Below, piece after piece: positions 41,363 through 54,030 of a DNA stretch of 64,000 nt. A model generated the notes under the pieces. That model did no database searches. It worked only from the letters and a program-made list of their open reading frames with translations, and was not told the DNA's origin. Origin of the DNA: Malurus cyaneus samueli (lineage: Eukaryota; Chordata; Aves; Passeriformes; Maluridae); assembly GCA_009741485.1 (NCBI GenBank), contig CM019216.1:56541804-56605803 (forward strand), written 5' to 3'. The position numbers and the translations under genes are program-made. Within the stretch, counting starts at the first letter, position 1. Each line of letters opens with the position of its first letter.

Positions 41363-42085
41363 CAAATCTGCCCTGCGGTGGCTCACTCGGAACGATAGGT
41401 TTTTCCTTTTAACAGAGCCCGTCATATTCCGGGCAGTATGAGTTACATACGGAAAGACCTACTCTACTTCGGTGCATATTTTTAATTTGACAGTTTAGTT
41501 ATCGGCCTGTCCCGGCCGGCTCTTTATTTTAACCCGCTTTTGTAGGGTCGGGTTCCAGAAGCAGCGCTGCGGCTACCGCTGCGAGCCACAACTTGTGCTG
41601 CTTTTCACTCAGCATTTAATTCTTTTTGAGTTTAATAAAAGGGATGTGAGTACGTAACTCAGGGTTGTCTCCATGGCACAGCAGTGCCCGACTTATGGTC
41701 GAGAAGCGGGCAAGGGAAGAAGAGGACGTACCTGCGTAGGCACAGGCACGTACCTTTGTGCTTTGGTGGAAAGAGACTCCGAACTAGGTTATTAATTAAC
41801 GTAACAGCGTTTGAAAAGGCAAAGTTGCACGTTTAAAATTTCAAATGGTGTCTTAAATAGGCTTGGAGCTAAGGCTATTGGATTTTTAAAGCATGCTTAT
41901 TTTTACGGTATGTAAAACAAAAGGATTTTATCACTTCTGCAGAATGATTTGGTAGACCTACAAGCAGTTCTTGATTTCAGGAAGCCATTGCTTGCTAGTA
42001 CGGAAACAAGTTTTTAAGCCGAGCTCTACTAAATACATTTGGTTTTTTTTTTTTTCCCCCGTTCAGAAAAGACAAGCGGAAACAA

Positions 42086-42127
42086 ACACACACACACACA
42101 CACACACCACACACACGCACACACACA
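42086..42127 (+). repeat. CA dinucleotide microsatellite
   Basis: About twenty CA units with two small interruptions (a CC and a CG step) sit about 500 bases beyond the CpG island. It is a typical polymorphic microsatellite. Confidence 0.95.
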
Positions 42128-43924
42128 AAAACCAAACCATGGGGAGCGTGGTTTTCTTGTACCCCCATGTGCCCTATTTGCCCCCCTCCAAGGAGTAGGA
42201 GGGGCAGAAGTTGTGGCAGGGCGGGTACTGATTAGTTGCTGTCAGTCTGCACAGATTAACACCTATTTTTAGGTTTTCGAACCTCTTGAGTAATACTAGT
42301 TAAATTGGCACAGGTTAATAAGTTGGGGTCCACAGAGCCTCTTAACTGTTCACTGTGAAATTTGAATTAAAGAGACAGTCTCACTTTGTAAAAATGATGA
42401 AAAAAGGTTTTATATACCAAACATTGACTGTATAGCCATGTTTGTGTGCGAGTGTGCACACACCCAGAAGATATATAGGTTTGGAAAACAAAAATTGAAA
42501 TTAATTACTTGGCACACACAAGCAGTTGGAGGATCTTGTAGAATAAATCTGCACTGAAATCAATTTTGAAAGCAAACGTTTTCTTTCTTTACTTTTATTA
42601 TAAATGCAGTATCTAAAAATAAAACTTAATCTTTATTTTTCATGCGTTTTCTACTTGTCCTCCCCCCATTATATCATTACACTGTTACACTGACACCCAC
42701 TGGTAAGAGTTGATCTGAGATCAGGATAGTAAACTGAGCATCTTGAAGGGACAGCTATTATTCAGAATAAAAATACAAAATGTGGACCAAAAAATAAATT
42801 CTTCCCCTTCCTCCTCTTGAAGGAAAAGCATGCAATGGTCTTCATTTTTATTGGGTTTTTTTGGCAAGTTAGTTCGTGGATGCTCCAAACGGACAAGGGA
42901 GACTGCACTGTTTTTCTCTAAAAACATAGCAACATAGGAATAGCTGCATTCAAAGCAGCTCATTTCTAGACATTTGTGTGACTGAGGACAGACAACAGGC
43001 TGACACAGATGAGAACAGGAGAAAGCTATTAGTATGGTAGTAGCTGCTGGGTTTAATTCTGTTTCCCAGGTAAAACCAGAAATAATGGTCATGCTAGAAA
43101 TATATTTGTGTGGGCACTGACCTGATTGTATCAAAGCAGAGATGAATGCCAGCGCTGTGCAACTCTTGCTTAGTCTGTTTACCATTTAATTCAAAGTTGT
43201 TAGTGGTCTTGAAAGCCACTTGTGTTGGAGAAACAAGGCTTATTTTATTGAATTGTACCACAGCACCAAAATCTGGTTTGTGAGAGTGTCGTTCCATGGC
43301 CCTGCCTAGCACAAGAACAATACCACGCAATTATGCTGTTTCAGGCTCTGAAATGGGCTTTCTTCCAAAACACCCTCCCCTTATATTATTAGACGTGTTT
43401 CTATTAATGAAATGATTGATTGAAAATCTTCCTGTGTTTATGTTATTTGGGCAGCAGTAGCTTGGATTTCCCCTGTCTAGACTAAAATGGTATCCAGTGG
43501 AGATGCACGGGACAGCTGTTTGTAAACTCAGAGTGAGACATAACAAATGAGCTGCAGCAAAACCTGTCCGTGACTAGATTCCCTGTAAATACAGTGATAC
43601 ATTCTTTATTTTTAGGGAAAAGGGAAGCCTTAATAGATATAAATACAGAAACAAAATGGACTCCACAAAACATGAAAGTGTTGAAAAGTCCTGCCAGGAC
43701 TGCACAGTTCAGAAATTAAAACTCTAGCCTTTCATCTTAGAAATTGTAGTTCAGGTCTTTCTTTACATTCCTAGTAAAATGAGCTTAAAGTAACTGTAAA
43801 AGCTGGGATTGCCAGCATAGGGTTACAATTGATGCAGGTAACCTAATTGGAAAACAGGGTGAGTGCTGGGATTTAGTTCTTCAGGAAAAGTTAGAAAGGA
43901 AATCTTTGTTGGGGTACTCGAAAA

Positions 43925-43959
43925 ATATACATATATGTATATATAAACATATGTGCATA
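43925..43959. repeat. TA-rich self-complementary repeat
   Basis: ATACATATATGTAT forms a perfect short palindrome inside a run of TA and CATA words. It is simple sequence with cruciform potential. Confidence 0.7.
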
Positions 43960-46900
43960 AAGAAGAAATCTACAAAAGCAGTCATTGAAGTTGGGGATTT
44001 ATACGAGGTTTTCATGCCTGATGATGTACTGCTACATTGAATATTACCTTATATGCACACTGTCGTACAGAAATGCTAAGTTTGGAAACCTGCACTAGGC
44101 TGTTAGCAATTGATTTGTTTTGCTGTTTCACTTTGAATAACAATAAAAGAACGGAGAGGGTATTTACTTTGAAATTGAGACAGGCTGGGAAAAAAAAAAC
44201 CCGCTAGCTTGTATCTTGTAACTATCCAGAAGCACCCTTGTAGACCCAGAATAAAACTCGCAGAACATGTATAAAGCACAATGAAGAATCAGAGTTTATG
44301 AGGAGGTGATGTCAATAGCCTGCCACATCCTTTCTCTTCTCCTCTTTCCGTTAGTGTCATTCTTGTTCTGTTTGCGTGAAGAAACTGCAGCAAACAAATG
44401 AGAAGTGGGGGAGGGGAAAGAACATTTATAGTTCATATTGCAGTATTCAAATAAAATACTTTAAATGCTATAAACAGTTTCATAGTCATTGTTTATAGAC
44501 TCTAGAATCTTTAATATTGTAGCATGTAATTGAATTCTGAAGCCAAGATTCTGCAATTAATCAGACTTTTATAAGTGAGCCACTACTTGCTTGCAGTAAC
44601 TTTGAGAAGAATTTGGACTTTGTATTTGTTTGTTTGTGGCTGTAGCAAAAAAGTGAAATGCTGAAGTGGTCAGTAAAATTATATATTGTGCACTTTCTTG
44701 GGTTAGCAAAAGTTGTGAGCTGTGTAAGTAGTTCAAGCATTTGAGAAACCTAGTTGTTTGATTCCTGTATGCAGATTGAGACTTTGTGTATGTGAATCAT
44801 GGAACGTGTGTTTTTGGAGGATGTGTTTTCAGGGCTTGTGCTCACTTTCTTCCAGTACAATGTCTAGAGAACTCAAGTTAAATGGAAAAAAATGCAGACG
44901 CTTTGTCGGTTCTAAGCTTTTATTATTATGCACCCTACTTAGGACTGAAGTGACTCCTAGGAATGCTTGTATTTTTGCCTACCCCATTGAAGTGTTCAGT
45001 GTAAAGCTGGACTAGATTTGAGAGCCAGTTTTTCTTTCAGTTCTGAGGAATTGTATTGCCATTGTGAGCTGGAAGAGTGTGGAGGAGTTATGGCACTGAC
45101 TGGAGCACTTGTTCTTTCCCAGTCAACTCTTAAATCTTAATACCAGAAGGGTCAAAAACTGGCCAGCTGTGACATCTGAATAATTTTTAAAGCAGTTAAT
45201 CCAGTCAGAGTGTTAATCAATCTTTGTACCTTGTGTGGAGGTGATGGGGACACATCCTAAAATAGTTCAAAAGAAAAACTCATGTCACTGGCAAAAATTG
45301 CATAATTCAGCTGAGTCTTGTTCCTCTGATTTACCTTTTCACGTTAGAGATGGAAACACAGAACACTGCCCAAGGAATTATGTTTATTGGAATGCAAGGT
45401 TACTTGGCAGATGTATGGATGTTGTGCAAACCATTCCTTCTAAACCTGTGCACTGGATCTGACAATGCCCAGATGATGCCCACAGGAGTTGCCTAGATGT
45501 TGGCAGCATTACCCACTGTATATGGCATGATATATAGGAGAAGGGATGTCAGGAAGAGCCTTTGATGTAGTTGGGAAAGTAGAGGCCAGGTTCTGAGAGC
45601 TTGTTACTTACTGCTGGCAATTGCCTTGATCCTTTCCTCACGTAATTTACAGTTGCGTGGACAACCACGGTTCTCTTGTTAATTGTATCACACTTCTACA
45701 GCAACATTAATTTAGCTGAGTGTGCAATATCAGACATGCATTTAGTGTGTTTTAATTATCTTCTGAAAAATACGTTTCAGTCTTTTTTTGTAGAAAAGTG
45801 TAGGTTTTCCTTGCTTTTAGTTGTTGCTCATCTCCTTTTGGAGCTGTTTCATTTTTTTTTTTTTCTGTTGAAGATGAGAAGGGTCATTTTTGTGTTAACT
45901 GATCATTTTTTGTCAAAATCGTGTTTTAGGAAGCCCCAATTCAGCAGTCCTGAAAAGGAAGGTGGAGAGAGGAAGCACAGGTATAATAAAGAATCAGTTA
46001 CTTCTGACTCTGAATTAGGTTGTGAGCAAATAGTACCATATACAATTTAGAAAACAAGTGTAGAAAAGCATAAAATGTATGTAGGGTAGATCTTACAGTG
46101 ATAAATTTTGCCTTGATGTGATTTGGTATTTTTTCAAAAAGCACTACTTTTTTCAGATAAAGCAAGAAGAAAAATGAAACAGTTCTCGTAGGGCGGGAGT
46201 TGAAAATACTGTGGGAAGTGGTGCTAAATTACGAAAAGGTGCTCAAAAAGGTGTTCTCCTTTTCCTGTTATTTTTGATATTCCACTAGGTTGTGTAAGTT
46301 ACCCATTCCATTAAAAGTAGGAATAAAGAATGCAATTTATGATTGGAATTGGTTGTGAGACACAGTGAAGGTTTTGAAGTTAAAACCATTTTTCTGAAAC
46401 AGAGTGCTTCCTGCATTGTGTTTCACCTCGCCTAAAAATTCTTTTTAACCCACATACTCAAAATAATGTTCTCTAAGGTGCAGGAAGCTTTCTCTCCTGA
46501 GCACAATAGGAATATGTTGAATCTCTTGAAAACAGTTTCTGTTTTTCAAACACGTCTTCTTTTTCAGCATAGATAATTAACGCCTTCTTCACAGTGCTCG
46601 GTGCCCTTGATACATCTGTTACCTTTGACAGATCCTTTCTGTTTGCCACCTCTTCCTAACATGCTTCCAATATTTTCAGCACAAAATAGCTTTGTATCTT
46701 TGATGTTGGTTGTATACAGGCTCAATTAAATAAGAAAGCTGCTGACAGAATGGTGTAGAGTTGAAACTTGAAGCTTTGTTTCTGTAAGGGTTTTGTCCTT
46801 GGTCACTTATTTTCAATTTTTGCTGCAAAGTGTTTGACTTCTTTTAGGCAAGATTGTTAAGTCATGCAGTTTTAACTGGGACTGTGTTTGTTTTCACTTT

Positions 46901-48376
46901 TATAGGTGCTGTGTGCAGTAATTATATGTGGGCATGTAGGTAGAGGGGACAGGGGAGTACTCTGCAGCTGCAGCCTTATGCAGCAAAAACCCTTCCCACT
47001 CGTGAGGGTGGCTTTAAAACATGCCCTTCTGGAACTTTCTGGAATATTTAGAAGCATTATGGCAATGCAGCTGTTCATTATCACCCCCTAGTTGCTGGGG
47101 GATGGCATCTTGTATTTAGGCTGAGGAGCCCGACTGTGTCTGGAAAGGGCTATTGGGGGTGTTCAGTTGGGCCCCTGGGTTGCTGAGTTGTGGCAGTGGG
47201 AAGCTCCAGCCCTGCTGGTAGAGGGCAGTGACATTTAACCCTTTTCTGAGATTTTTCCATTGCAGTCCCTCTGCATCCTTACACAGTGGTAGTGCCCAAA
47301 GGTAATAGCTATAGAGATCTTTCACTTTTGTGGTCTTGGTAGACAAGATTTTGTATTTCTCAGTTTTGAAAGTGAGGAATTAAAATGAAATCACAGTGTT
47401 GGAACACAAAAGGAAAAAATACAAATAGATTAGAAAAGATGCAGTCACAGTACCTAAATGAAAGACTTACTGTTGGCAGTAATTGTTACTGCTTATGTCA
47501 CATGATATAATGACAGTTTTTCAGGACTTCCCACATATTAGAATGCATGAGGTTGGAATTTTGTTTTTATGATACCTACTAGTCCTTTCTTAAGGGAAAT
47601 TAAATAGCAACTGCTCTGAGATTTTGGGTTATGTACAACAGTCATTTTGATCTCTACATTGTCAAACAAATAAATATCAAAAGCATTTTCAGTGCAGTTA
47701 CTCTGTTTCATGCAGTGTTCTGGTGTGAAAGAACTAATTGCATGTTACACATCTTTTGCATATAGATATGAAAAACAGTATGACAGGAAAATATAAAAGA
47801 ATTTGAATATGTGCTTACAGAGGGAAAACATGTGCATGGGTATGTGTATATATATCTTGCCTGTTTCATCTCCTATTGACAAGAGCAGATGAGCATGTTA
47901 CTTCCATGAATTTGCTGATGATCCGCTATTGATATGGGACCTATGGAACAACAAGTTGTCACAGAGTTTTAAAGGATGGGAGGTTGCCCACAAAAAGGTC
48001 ACAGGTTTCCCCTGCAGTGAGGGTGCAGTGAGCAGAGATGTACACAATCTCTAATGTCAGTTTCTCTGTGATTTGCAGTGTTTGTTTGTGGTGCAAACCT
48101 AAATATTTTTGTACTTTTCTGTCTTCTTGACTTTACAGAAATTTCTCCTTAGCATACCATTTTTTTTTCTCCTGAGGTGTTTCTGATACCTGTAATTCTG
48201 TTGTAAATATTATATCTCACAAGGCTGATCGCTATTGCTTTTAGTTAGCTAATATTTTCTTCTCAGGGATTGGCCTTGTTCCCAGGATTTTGCAAAATAT
48301 TTGCAAAGGGAGACTAAACCAGCAGGTCAGTCAATAGTGCATCCAACAATGTGTATTGGGTTCAATGCTGGAAATG

Positions 48377-48379
<3 letters not shown>

Positions 48380-48407
<28 letters not shown>
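48380..48407 (+). repeat. 28-base poly-T tract
   Basis: An uninterrupted run of 28 T residues follows GAAATGTGA. I cannot see a retrotransposed body on either side: DNA beyond 48408 on the + strand (upstream when read on the minus strand) does not match a known element. It may be simple slippage or the poly-A tail of an eroded minus-strand retrocopy. Its exact length is likely to be unreliable in assemblies. Confidence 0.9.
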
Positions 48408-48410
<3 letters not shown>

Positions 48411-50887
48411 TTGTTGTAAATCGGCTTCCCTGAAAGCACTGACATTTAAGAAAAACTAAAAATATGAGCAGGACAGATCTGTTCCACTAATCAGGTTTTA
48501 AGAATGTGATGCATCCTTGTGTTTTATCTCAAAGACTGGCTGACCAGGAACAGAGCTGCTTCAGTGAGCTGCGTCCTTGAGCCACTGTGTTGTCTGTACA
48601 TGCTAATAAGGAGAATGAGGAGAATTAATAAGCAATTTGAGCTGCAGAATAATTTCTTGAAGCGTCTTTTCAAACCTTTTTAACACGAAGTAGCACACAA
48701 AGTTACTCTATCATTTAAAGAGGGATCATTGTGTACTTGATTTGTATTTTTCAGCCTAAAAGTTGTGGCTTCAAAAATTAGAACATTGATCTTTCTTATT
48801 GCTAGAAACAGTTAGAAAAAGAGATAAATGACTGATACCGCAAAGAAGTAAAATAAATGAGAGGGAAAGCCTGAGAAAAAGGGGATGCCAGATTTAATGA
48901 ATAATTACCATGAACTGGGTCACATGGTTTCCAGTTCTTTCATAGGTCAGACTGTGAGGAGATAGCATTTACTTAACTGAAAGGCCTGAGTAAGTAGTCT
49001 CAACGGCCTTTGTGTAGAAAGTGAGGAAATTTCAGCTGATCTCTCCTTAATTCATGAGATTTACGCTATGTGACTGTCACAGCTATACTTCAGGCATAGA
49101 TTCAGGGTCATACCAAAGGTGTGTCTTTAATGTATTTGTTTAAGGATTGTCCAGGTAACATGCCCAATACCCACTTAGCCAAATACAGATCTGAAACCTA
49201 GCCTGAAGAACGTGCATGATTGCAATTAAAAAATAAACAAAACTGGTGACAGGTAGCCAAGAAGAAAGGGAAGGAAGGGTTGTTGCAATTGCCGAAGTTT
49301 ATTCCCACAGTTCAGTGTGCATTTAAAGCAGTGTACACCCACAGTATGTCCTTGAAGAGCTGCCAGAAACTAGTGTGGGTCATGTAGGTTTGTCCCTGCT
49401 CCAATGAGGACAACTATCTGACACAATTACTGAATCCTAAATTACTTGAAAAGGATGGCAAAGGGAGGAGATATTAAAGCTAGTTAAACTGGATTTCATA
49501 AAGATATGAATGACTGTAGCCATATTCATCTTTGAAATAAACTAAGGACTTTGAAAAATGAAAACTGAATTAACTTCCTATCACCGTTTAAAAGATGAGT
49601 TCAGAACTGGTGGTGTGTGGGTGGGTGGGCTGATGGGAAAACCTTAAAAGCTGAAAATCTGTGCTAGAAAATGATTTTGAAGGTGTATCTACACCAAGCA
49701 CTACAGCATCCTCCGTGTTTCATGCTATCCAGGCTATTTTCTATAGGCAGCTCAGTAAGACTGGTATGTGGGAATAGTAACTGGAGTTACATTTTCATTG
49801 CTCTGCGCCTGGACTGACACCCACTGAATTGCTGGAACTACAGAGCCTCTCTCCAGGAGAGGGGGAAAACTCACCAAATCCTGCATAAGTCAGAGGGCAA
49901 ACATGGATACAAGACCAGTTTGAACTGGACAGTTTGATGTGGTTTGGTCTTGTCACAATTGAGCAAGAAGTGCACCCCAATAGCAAGAAGGTGATTTGGC
50001 AGTAGTCATTTAAGAGGATGCACCTGCCTTGGCTCATTCTTTTTTAGATTTTGTTATCACAGGGAATAGAGCCCTTTCTAAACTGATTGATTGTTACCGA
50101 ACAGGGAAAAGTATTGCAAAATGCAAGTATTAACTTGCACATTTGTTTTGTTTTGAGCATATTTTAGAAGAGCCAGAGGCATGCCTTTTTAGTAAGCAGG
50201 CAGTTGGCAAAAACCCTCTAGGTATCAGAGAAGCCCTGTGCTATAATTTTCCTAGAATAATAATGTCAAACAAATGACAATAGAAAGCCTATAAAATTTG
50301 CAGCCAGCTGGGCAATTCTCGTGTGTGAACCACAGAAACTGTAAGTGCTCATATAGAATATTTTGTCTCTATCAGAGCTGCTCCAGTCTGCTGCGTCCCT
50401 TGCCAGAGTTGCTGTAACCCCCTCACCTGCCAGCTGCAAATAGTGGCTCCATTGGTGAATGCTGAGGAGCTCCGACCCTAGTTTCAGAACACTGTTAAAC
50501 GTGTGCTGTATTGGTTTTGCGTGGGTAGTTAAATGTAGATCAATGATCCTTTTTAGCATTAATGTTAACAGGATATTACAAGGGATTTGGTGTGCATCAG
50601 AAATTATTATTAGTGCTTCTTTTCCAATTTCCCCAAACAAGATGGAGAGGGCATTTGTAACCCAGTTCTTTTGTGAGTTAGTTATTTGGTCCCAGTGTAC
50701 TTGCTACTTCATATTCTGTTGTTTGGGCAACAGTCTGGACATTAAGTGTGGCTGTAATTCCTCCTCTTAACGGTATTCCACTTCCCATGACTCTTGCTTA
50801 GTTTCACCTAATCCTATCTCAAACAAAGACTTAATGAGCCAAGAAGGACCTTGGCTGAGCTGAGGACTGAACCAGGGCTGAATATAT

Positions 50888-50923
50888 GGGTTTTGAAGAA
50901 GACCAGGGTTTTGAAGAAGACCA
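50888..50923. repeat. perfect 18-bp tandem duplication
   Basis: The unit GGGTTTTGAAGAAGACCA occurs twice in a row with no mismatch. The identity suggests a recent event. Confidence 0.9.
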
Positions 50924-52247
50924 AAATATAATAATTCCTTGTGTCATCTGATCATTGTGTTGTGCAACTTTTTTTCCAAAAAGGCCGTGTTCAGCATTGC
51001 ACCTCAAGGGTTCCATCTATGTTTCAACTCCTTTTCTCTTTGACAGGGAGGTAACTTGGTTGCGATGCAATATTCTTTGTCGAACTGGGTCTGTATGAGT
51101 CGTTTATTGAGAAGCTAAATAAAACTACTGACAAAATCTCATTACTTCTGACAAAAAGAGACTCAAGGCTGCTCCCTATTTTGTTTCACAGTACTCCACA
51201 CATTACTCTTTGGATCCTTCAGGCTGATATGATGTTTATGAATTCTTTCATCTTGTAAAATAAATACTAAATGCTATTCTATTTGATCTTTAAATCATAG
51301 AATACTACATAAGCAGTGGTGGTCTTGGCTACAGCTGCCCACTTTGGAGATCGTGTAAGTTGTGCAGTGAGGTGTCACCTTGTCATGCTCTGGGGAGGTT
51401 TCTGGACCCCATCCTGGCCAGCCCCAGGAGGCTGTGCTTGAACCAGCAGTGACAGTAGGAAACCAGGCTGTAGGAAGGGCCAATTGCCCCGGCAGGACAG
51501 TTGTCCTTCAGCAGTGGGATGCTCCTGCTTAAGCCACTAATTGTGTCCTGTGTAATTGATCCACAGTGTATGGTTAATACACACATTCCCTAGAATACTA
51601 CCCCTTCATTTACCCTTACCACTTAAAATAGCCTTCTAGCCCAGAATTGCAGGATACTGCAAGTGTGGTTTGAGTTTGTTTATTAGAAGTAAAACGGCTG
51701 TTTGGTTCTTCAGATAAACCGGGAAAAACACCAAAGAACAAACCAAAAATTGCTTTTACGTGGAAACAAAATATGGGGCAAACAGCATTCAACTACAGCA
51801 CTGTATTTTGAGGAGTGATAAGTGTGGACTGGAGCAAAGATTCAGAGCAGTGCCTAGGGGAAAGCTGCTGTATCTGATACGGATGTAAATATGTACATGA
51901 AATCAACACTGCTTCATTTAAGAATCAAGTCTGCATTTTTTAGTGATGCAGTGAATTTTTCACTGTAAAAGAAAAACACCCCACCTACCCAAGATATTTA
52001 CATGTCTGCACTCAGACCAACTAAAAGAGAAAATGTTCAGCTGCCACAACTAGGTATATAATGGGAAGTTCTTAACATCAGATTATCTTAAAGCAATAAT
52101 GAATGTCGTGTTCATTTTTTAATGTATTGGAATGGAAGTGGTATATATTCTGACGATGATTAAGGAAAAGATGATGCTTGCCTGATTCTTAAGGTACTGC
52201 TCCCTTTTGCTGGGGTGATATGGGTGCTGATTGAAGTACACGAGCAT

Positions 52248-52263
52248 TCCCACTAGAGGGGGG
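52248..52263 (+). promoter_or_regulatory. possible CTCF-type site
   Basis: CCACTAGAGGGGGG matches the CTCF core pattern CCASYAGRKGGC except at the last C. It is a moderate match in otherwise ordinary DNA and could be coincidental. Confidence 0.35.
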
Positions 52264-53278
52264 TCCACTCAGCCTAGGTGGCAATGCATTTTGGCTTTTT
52301 TTTTTTTTCTTTCTTTTTGGAAACTCAGCATGAGGAAAATCCCTTGTTTCAGTCCTTTATGTTGTGTATCTTTTGGTGTCAGCAGTTAGAAGATCCAAAT
52401 GAATGGACTAACACACTATTCCACTGTTAAACACAGTAATAACATACAGAGGATGTTTCATGGCATCATCTGCAAGGTGAGGACGGGTATTTATCACAGA
52501 AGTGGTGTAATCTTTCTTGGAAAAGTAGAAGCAGTGTTATCAGACCTGTTCAATAACACTTTTAATTAGAATTGTTATCTATACTAGCTTCATTCCAAGC
52601 CATTTTACTGTTTCTCTGAGTCTTACGTTTCTAAACATAGAAGAAAATATTTCTGTATGTAAGAGACTAACGGTATGTTGAACCAGCTTAAACCTCTTTA
52701 CTCTTTGATGTCACAGTTTGTTGCTCTCAGTTTCTTGGTGAAAAGAAGGATTGAGTTTTGCACATATGCTGGTCAATGTGCCGTGCTAATTGATGTGTTT
52801 TGGAACTGTGGCAGTCACAAGCATTCTCTCTGAGCAAGAGTTTCCTTAGCAGAGCCCAGGTGTTGACAATACACCTGTGCTCTGCAGTGAGGATCCTGGC
52901 AAGTGAGGTGCCCTCTCTGCAGATGAGACACAGTGTGAAGCCCAAGTTAAAATTCTTCTTGATCTGTGCTGGATTAGTGCAGGGATTCCATCCCATTCTA
53001 TTCATGTCATGCTACTGCAGGGCAGGGAACAGGTGGTTCTGGACAGGCTCAGTGGGGCTCTCTGCCCAGCTGGGACTCTTGGGAAGGAGAGGGAGGAGGA
53101 AGGGACAGCAGGGGAAGGGAGACAGAGTGTACTGGGACTGGCAAGGCATCAGCAACCCTGGTGGTTTCAAGGAGGGAGTGAAACAAGGACCCAGTGGCAC
53201 ACAGAAGACTCCATTCTTTTTCCTAATGAATCTCCATAATAGAAATCTAGTATGGTAATATGCATCCACTCTCTTCAA

Positions 53279-53597
53279 CTACCTGAAAGGTAGAAAAACT
53301 ACTAGAGGTTGTAGCCAGGTGGGGGTCAGCCTCTTCTCCCAGGCAACAAGTAACAGGACAGGAACACATAGCCTCAAGCTGTGTCAGAGGTTTAAGTTGG
53401 ACATCAGGAAGAATTTCTTCACTGAAAGGGTGGTCAGAATTGAAATGGGTTGCCCAGGGTGGTGTAGAATCACTGTTGTTGGAAATGTCTGAGATACAAC
53501 TGGACATGGCACTTGATCTGGTTGACGTGGTGGTGTTCAGTCAAAAGTTGGACTTGATGGTCTTGGAGATTTATCCAATCTTTATGATTCTATGATT
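53279..53597 (+). mobile_element. CR1 LINE, 3' end fragment
   Basis: The segment follows the order of the well-known bird CR1 3' region: CTACCTGAAAGG, then GGTTGTAGCCAGGTGGGGGTC, CTCTTCTCCCAGGCAAC, AGGAAGAATTTCTTCACTGAAAGGG, GGTTGCCCAGGG and TTGGACTTGATGG. It ends in the diagnostic ATGATTCTATGATT direct repeats. Only about 320 bases of the 3' end are present, the usual outcome of 5' truncation. There are many substitutions and a few small insertions, so it is old and inactive. CR1 does not leave a poly-A tail, as seen here. Confidence 0.95.
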
Positions 53598-53894
53598 AAT
53601 GGAACTGGAGATAGCATCTAGGGTATGTGACTGCATAATACTACACAGAGAAAACTGGGTGAGTTTGAACAAGTTTTGGGGTCTTACCTAGTGGTGGTAG
53701 CTGGATGTTGTACCAAAACAGTAAGCCTAGTGAAAATGAGCATTCACACTTCACATGTGTACCACATTAGCCCTAACCACAATGCTTCTGATGGTGGAAT
53801 GACTTTTTTCAGTAGCCACCTGAGCATCTGAGTAGGACACTATATTGTGACAAGCAGTCATACAGTTATTTCCAATCTGATGGCTGATTATTCT

Positions 53895-54030
53895 TTTTGG
53901 CCCTGGGCAAATCACTTAACCCTCTGTCTGTTTCTTCATCTGTAAAATATATTATGGATATTTATCAGTCTCACCAGGACTGATTGTTTAATATTTATAA
54001 AGTGCCTAAAGGATTAGAAGCTTAATATAA
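53895..54030 (+). mobile_element. MIR / CORE-SINE fragment
   Basis: CCCTGGGCAAATCACTTAACCCTCTG followed by TTTCTTCATCTGTAAAATAT closely follows the MIR core, which reads roughly CCTTGGGCAAGTCACTTAACC...TTCCTCATCTGTAAAATG. The downstream part (CTCACCAGGACTGATTGTTTAAT, then ATAAAGTGCCTA) keeps the order of the MIR tail. It is an ancient amniote tRNA-derived SINE remnant and cannot be mobile. Confidence 0.8.

Larger units (their letters stand above)
39290..41600. promoter_or_regulatory. CpG island promoter, gene not identified
   Basis: CpG dinucleotides are dense over about 2.3 kb, in contrast with AT-rich flanks on both sides. Visible elements include a GC box in GGGGGGCGGCC near 39489, C-rich Sp1-type tracts at 40120-40220 and G-rich tracts at 41124-41153. 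An inverted CCAAT box lies at 41200-41204, a YY1-like GCCGCCATTTG at 41206-41216, and ETS sites at 41303 and 41355. No classical TATA box dominates, although an AATAAAAGG word followed by a GTCACATG E-box lies at about 40899-40913. Acceptor-like and donor-like splice words exist on both strands, so direction is not settled and transcription could be bidirectional. Frames of up to 214 codons inside the island are probably compositional. The downstream gene must lie outside the window or have only non-coding exons here. Confidence 0.88.
41601..53278. other. AT-rich non-coding stretch downstream of the CpG island
   Basis: No exon can be assigned on either strand. On the minus strand two good donor words (AAAG/GTACGT near 41753 and CGCAG/GTACGT near 41731) lie just beyond the island, but no matching promoter is evident upstream of them. 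Contents listed separately are the CA microsatellite, a TA-rich repeat, the long poly-T and an 18-bp tandem duplication. Frames such as 42721-43185 (minus, 154 codons) show no known protein. Confidence 0.6.

Noticed and set aside
42721..43185. 154-codon minus-strand frame as a first coding exon near the CpG island
   Set aside because: No recognisable protein and no promoter features at its 5' side. Cysteine-rich content looks random.
51295..51600. CR1 or LTR fragment suggested by the leading ATCATAGAATACT word
   Set aside because: The sequence after the first dozen bases does not follow CR1 order, and no terminal repeats were found.
52727..53005. Minus-strand 92-codon frame with Cys and His residues (HRC, CDCHSS, HQLARHIDQH) as a zinc finger or transposase remnant
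   Set aside because: The spacing does not fit a C2H2 or BED finger and no other transposase motif is present.
53081..53119. Purine-rich tract as a G-quadruplex
   Set aside because: One loop is longer than seven bases and the runs are only three G, so it misses the standard rule.
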